Assembly: GCA_016199665.1 (NCBI GenBank)
Contig: JACQGG010000069.1
Span: 1-8,462, forward strand
From: Acidobacteriota bacterium
Lineage (GTDB): Bacteria; Acidobacteriota; UBA6911; JACQSX01
Direction of reading: 5' to 3'
Length of the DNA stretch: 8,462 bases
Shown: positions 6,437 to 8,462 of the stretch, piece by piece
Layout of the letters: each line of letters starts with the position of its first letter
How positions within the stretch are numbered: the first letter of the stretch is position 1
The notes under the pieces: model-generated
What the model saw: the letters and a program-made list of their open reading frames with translations, nothing else
Told to the model about the DNA's origin: nothing
Databases searched by the model: none
Made by a program: the position numbers and the translations under genes

Positions 6437-8462
6437 TCAGGAAACAGGCACTGACTGTCTGGCCATTTTGCGCACTTCGCGACCCTTCCAGATTTCGTAA
6501 ATGGCCGGATAAACCAGCAACTCAAGGGCGAAGGAAGTGAAAATGCCGCCGATCATGGGGGCGGCGATCCGGCGCATCACGTCGGAACCGGCGCCAGCAG
6601 ACCACATGATGGGCGCCAGTCCCATGAACATCACTCCAACGGTCATCACCTTGGGCCGTAGACGCTTGACTGCGCCGAACTCAATGGCCTCCTTAAGGTC
6701 TTTCATTGACCGCATCCTGCCTTGGGCGACGCGTTCCTTGTAGGCCAGATCCAGGTAGAGAAGCATGAAGACTGCAGTTTCGGCGTCCACGCCGAGCAGG
6801 GCGATTAATCCGACCCAGACAGCGATGCTCAGGTTGTAGTTGAGGAGGTAAAGCAGCCAGATGGCGCCTATGGCCGAAAAAGGCACAGCCAGGAGAATGA
6901 TCAGCGTCTTGATGACCGAATGGGTGTTGAAGTAGAGAAGAATGAAGATGACCAGCAACGTCATGGGAATGACGTATGCAAGCCGCTGCTTGGCGCGCTC
7001 GGCATATTCGAACTGGCCGCTCCAGACAATCTGGTAACCCGGCGGCACCTGGATGCTCCCGGCAACGGCCCTCTTCGCCTCTTCCACGTAGCCGCCCATA
7101 TCCCGTCCGGCAACGTCGACATAAAGGAATCCGGCGAGGAATCCTTCCTCATTCTTGATCATAGAGGGCCCGGTACGAATGGTGAGCTTGGCAAGCTGCG
7201 CCAGCGGCACCTGGACGCCGTTTGGCGCCGGAACAAGCAGGCGAGCCAGTTGAGCCGCGTTTTCCCGAAAATCGCGGGCGTAACGGACGTTGACGGGATA
7301 GCGCTCCCGCCCCTCGATGGTCGTTGTGATATTCTTGCCGCCGATAGCGGATTCGATGATCTCATTTACATCGCCCACCGTGAGACCGTACCGGGCCGCT
7401 TCCCACTGGTCGACTTCAAAATCCAGGTAGTTGCCTCCGGTGACCCGCTCAAAAAAAGCGCTTCGCGTTCCGGGAACCTGCTGCAATACTTCTTCCAGCG
7501 TGAGCCCAATGGCCTGGATGGTCTCCAGGCTGGGACCGAGCACCTTGACGCCGACCGGCGTTCGCACCCCCGTGGTGATCATGTCAATTCGTGTGCGAAT
7601 GGGGAAGAGCCAGGCATTGGGAAAGGCGGGTATTTGGACCGCCTTGTCCATTTCTGCAATCAGCTCCTCCCAGCTCATCGGCCGTTGTTCGGGCCAGATT
7701 CTCCTTAAGTATTTCTTCAACGCCTCCGGCACCCGGCTCGAGTACCAGCGATCCTGGCGCACCTTGCGCCATTGGCTTTCCGGCTTCAGCACCACGGTTG
7801 TTTCGACCATGCTGAGCGGCGCCGGATCTGTGGCAGTTTCCGACTTGCCGATCTTCCCGAAAACACTTTGCACTTCGGGAAACTGTTTGATCAACGCGTC
7901 CTGAATCCGGAGATATTTGCCCGCTTCGGTAATGGAAATTCCTGGCAAGGTGATGGGCATATAAAGGATCGTGCCTTCGTTGAGTGGAGGCATGAATTCA
8001 GAGCCGAGCTTTTGGTAGACGGGAATGGTTGCGAGCACCATCAGCGTCGCCATCGCGATGACAAACCACTTGTGCTCAAGAACGAACCGCACCACCGGAT
8101 GGTAAATCCGCATCAGGAGGCGGCTGATCGGGTGATTTTCCTCGCGGTGAATTTTTCCCACCAGGATCGCGTTCACCGCACGGGCCAGCCAGCGGGGCCG
8201 AAAGCGAAATTCGTCGGTCCGCATGAAAAGAAGCCTCAACGCCGGATCCAGGGTGATGGCCAGAACCGCCGCGATGGCCATGGAAAAGTTCTTGGTGAAA
8301 GCCAGCGGCTTGAACAGCCGTCCCTCCTGCGCCTGGAGGGCAAAAATCGGGATGAAGGCAACGGCGATGACCAGCAGCGAGAAGAAGCTGGGGCCCCCCA
8401 CTTCCTTGACGGCATCCACGATGACTCGCGTGGCGCTCCCTTTCCCGCCGCCCGCTTTCCAC
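6437..8462 (-). CDS. cusA: CusA-type RND heavy-metal efflux pump, C-terminal part (5' end outside window)
   Basis: A stop at 6439-6437 closes a frame open to the window end, with 674 residues visible of about 1,050 in E. coli CusA. The visible part begins at the segment after TM4 ('VIVDAVKEVGGPSFFSLL') and runs through TM12. Landmarks are 'FIPIFALQAQEGRLFKPLAF', the porter segment 'MPPLNEGTILYMPITLPGIS', and the C-terminal bundle 'GVDAETAVFMLLYL' and 'GSDVMRRIAAPMIGG'. The three methionines that bind Cu(I)/Ag(I) in E. coli CusA (M573, M623, M672) are present at codons 7960-7958, 7810-7808 and 7582-7580, which supports Cu/Ag rather than Zn/Co/Cd export. About 27 extra residues ('DRWYSSRVPEALKKYL' and following) lie between the second and third Met; from memory this insertion is common in CusA of other phyla. 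The pump works with a periplasmic adaptor and an outer-membrane channel using proton motive force. Those genes are not in the window. The GTG at 8419 is an internal Val. Confidence 0.95.
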   Translation of the reverse strand, partial: WKAGGGKGSATRVIVDAVKEVGGPSFFSLLVIAVAFIPIFALQAQEGRLFKPLAFTKNFSMAIAAVLAITLDPALRLLFMRTDEFRFRPRWLARAVNAILVGKIHREENHPISRLLMRIYHPVVRFVLEHKWFVIAMATLMVLATIPVYQKLGSEFMPPLNEGTILYMPITLPGISITEAGKYLRIQDALIKQFPEVQSVFGKIGKSETATDPAPLSMVETTVVLKPESQWRKVRQDRWYSSRVPEALKKYLRRIWPEQRPMSWEELIAEMDKAVQIPAFPNAWLFPIRTRIDMITTGVRTPVGVKVLGPSLETIQAIGLTLEEVLQQVPGTRSAFFERVTGGNYLDFEVDQWEAARYGLTVGDVNEIIESAIGGKNITTTIEGRERYPVNVRYARDFRENAAQLARLLVPAPNGVQVPLAQLAKLTIRTGPSMIKNEEGFLAGFLYVDVAGRDMGGYVEEAKRAVAGSIQVPPGYQIVWSGQFEYAERAKQRLAYVIPMTLLVIFILLYFNTHSVIKTLIILLAVPFSAIGAIWLLYLLNYNLSIAVWVGLIALLGVDAETAVFMLLYLDLAYKERVAQGRMRSMKDLKEAIEFGAVKRLRPKVMTVGVMFMGLAPIMWSAGAGSDVMRRIAAPMIGGIFTSFALELLVYPAIYEIWKGREVRKMARQSVPVS

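Noticed and set aside
6920..7708. 262-codon plus-strand open frame
   Set aside because: It is antisense to the well-conserved RND pump, with no matching family features.
8076..8462. 128-codon minus-strand frame at the window end
   Set aside because: It is a shifted frame of the RND gene; the true CusA frame is continuous through this stretch, so there is no frameshift.

Overview
The window looks like a chromosomal segment of a moderately GC-rich, Gram-negative environmental bacterium. An acidobacterium is my best guess, by inference only. The reasons are the style of the TPR protein, an M1-type peptidase with a 'TQQP...GQSSP' segment where GAMEN normally sits, exported proteins with Sec signal peptides, and a CusA-type RND pump, which needs an outer membrane. 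Base composition and codon use look uniform by eye. I see no transposase, integrase, tRNA, rRNA or CRISPR array.

Layout, left to right. (1) 1-858, plus: C-terminal 285 residues of a TPR protein whose N-terminus lies outside the window. (2) 859-1073: spacer between converging genes, with a 26-nt palindromic element (1000-1025) resembling dispersed intergenic repeats. (3) 1074-2129, minus: secreted NMT1/SsuA-like substrate-binding protein with no permease or ATPase gene beside it. (4) 2130-2543: 414-bp divergent regulatory spacer. (5) 2544-3728, plus: secreted two-domain cupin protein with an excellent Shine-Dalgarno. (6) 3729-4013: spacer holding a long GC-rich hairpin and a perfect 12-bp palindrome. 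(7) 4014-6416, plus: large exported M1-family (gluzincin) metallopeptidase. (8) 6437-8462, minus: C-terminal two thirds of a CusA-type Cu(I)/Ag(I) RND efflux pump, cut by the window end. It converges on the peptidase with a 20-bp gap.

How the genes may work together. The substrate-binding protein and the bicupin are divergently transcribed from one spacer, and both are predicted to be exported. A shared role, such as sensing or processing a small aromatic or nitrogenous compound, is possible but is inference from position only. The peptidase and the RND pump look like independent units. The missing pump partners (periplasmic adaptor, outer-membrane channel) would be expected to the right of the window.

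Most of the window is ordinary. The points most worth checking are the peptidase subfamily with a replaced exopeptidase motif and an unassigned N-terminal region, the asymmetric bicupin paired with an orphan binding protein, and the palindromic elements in the spacers.
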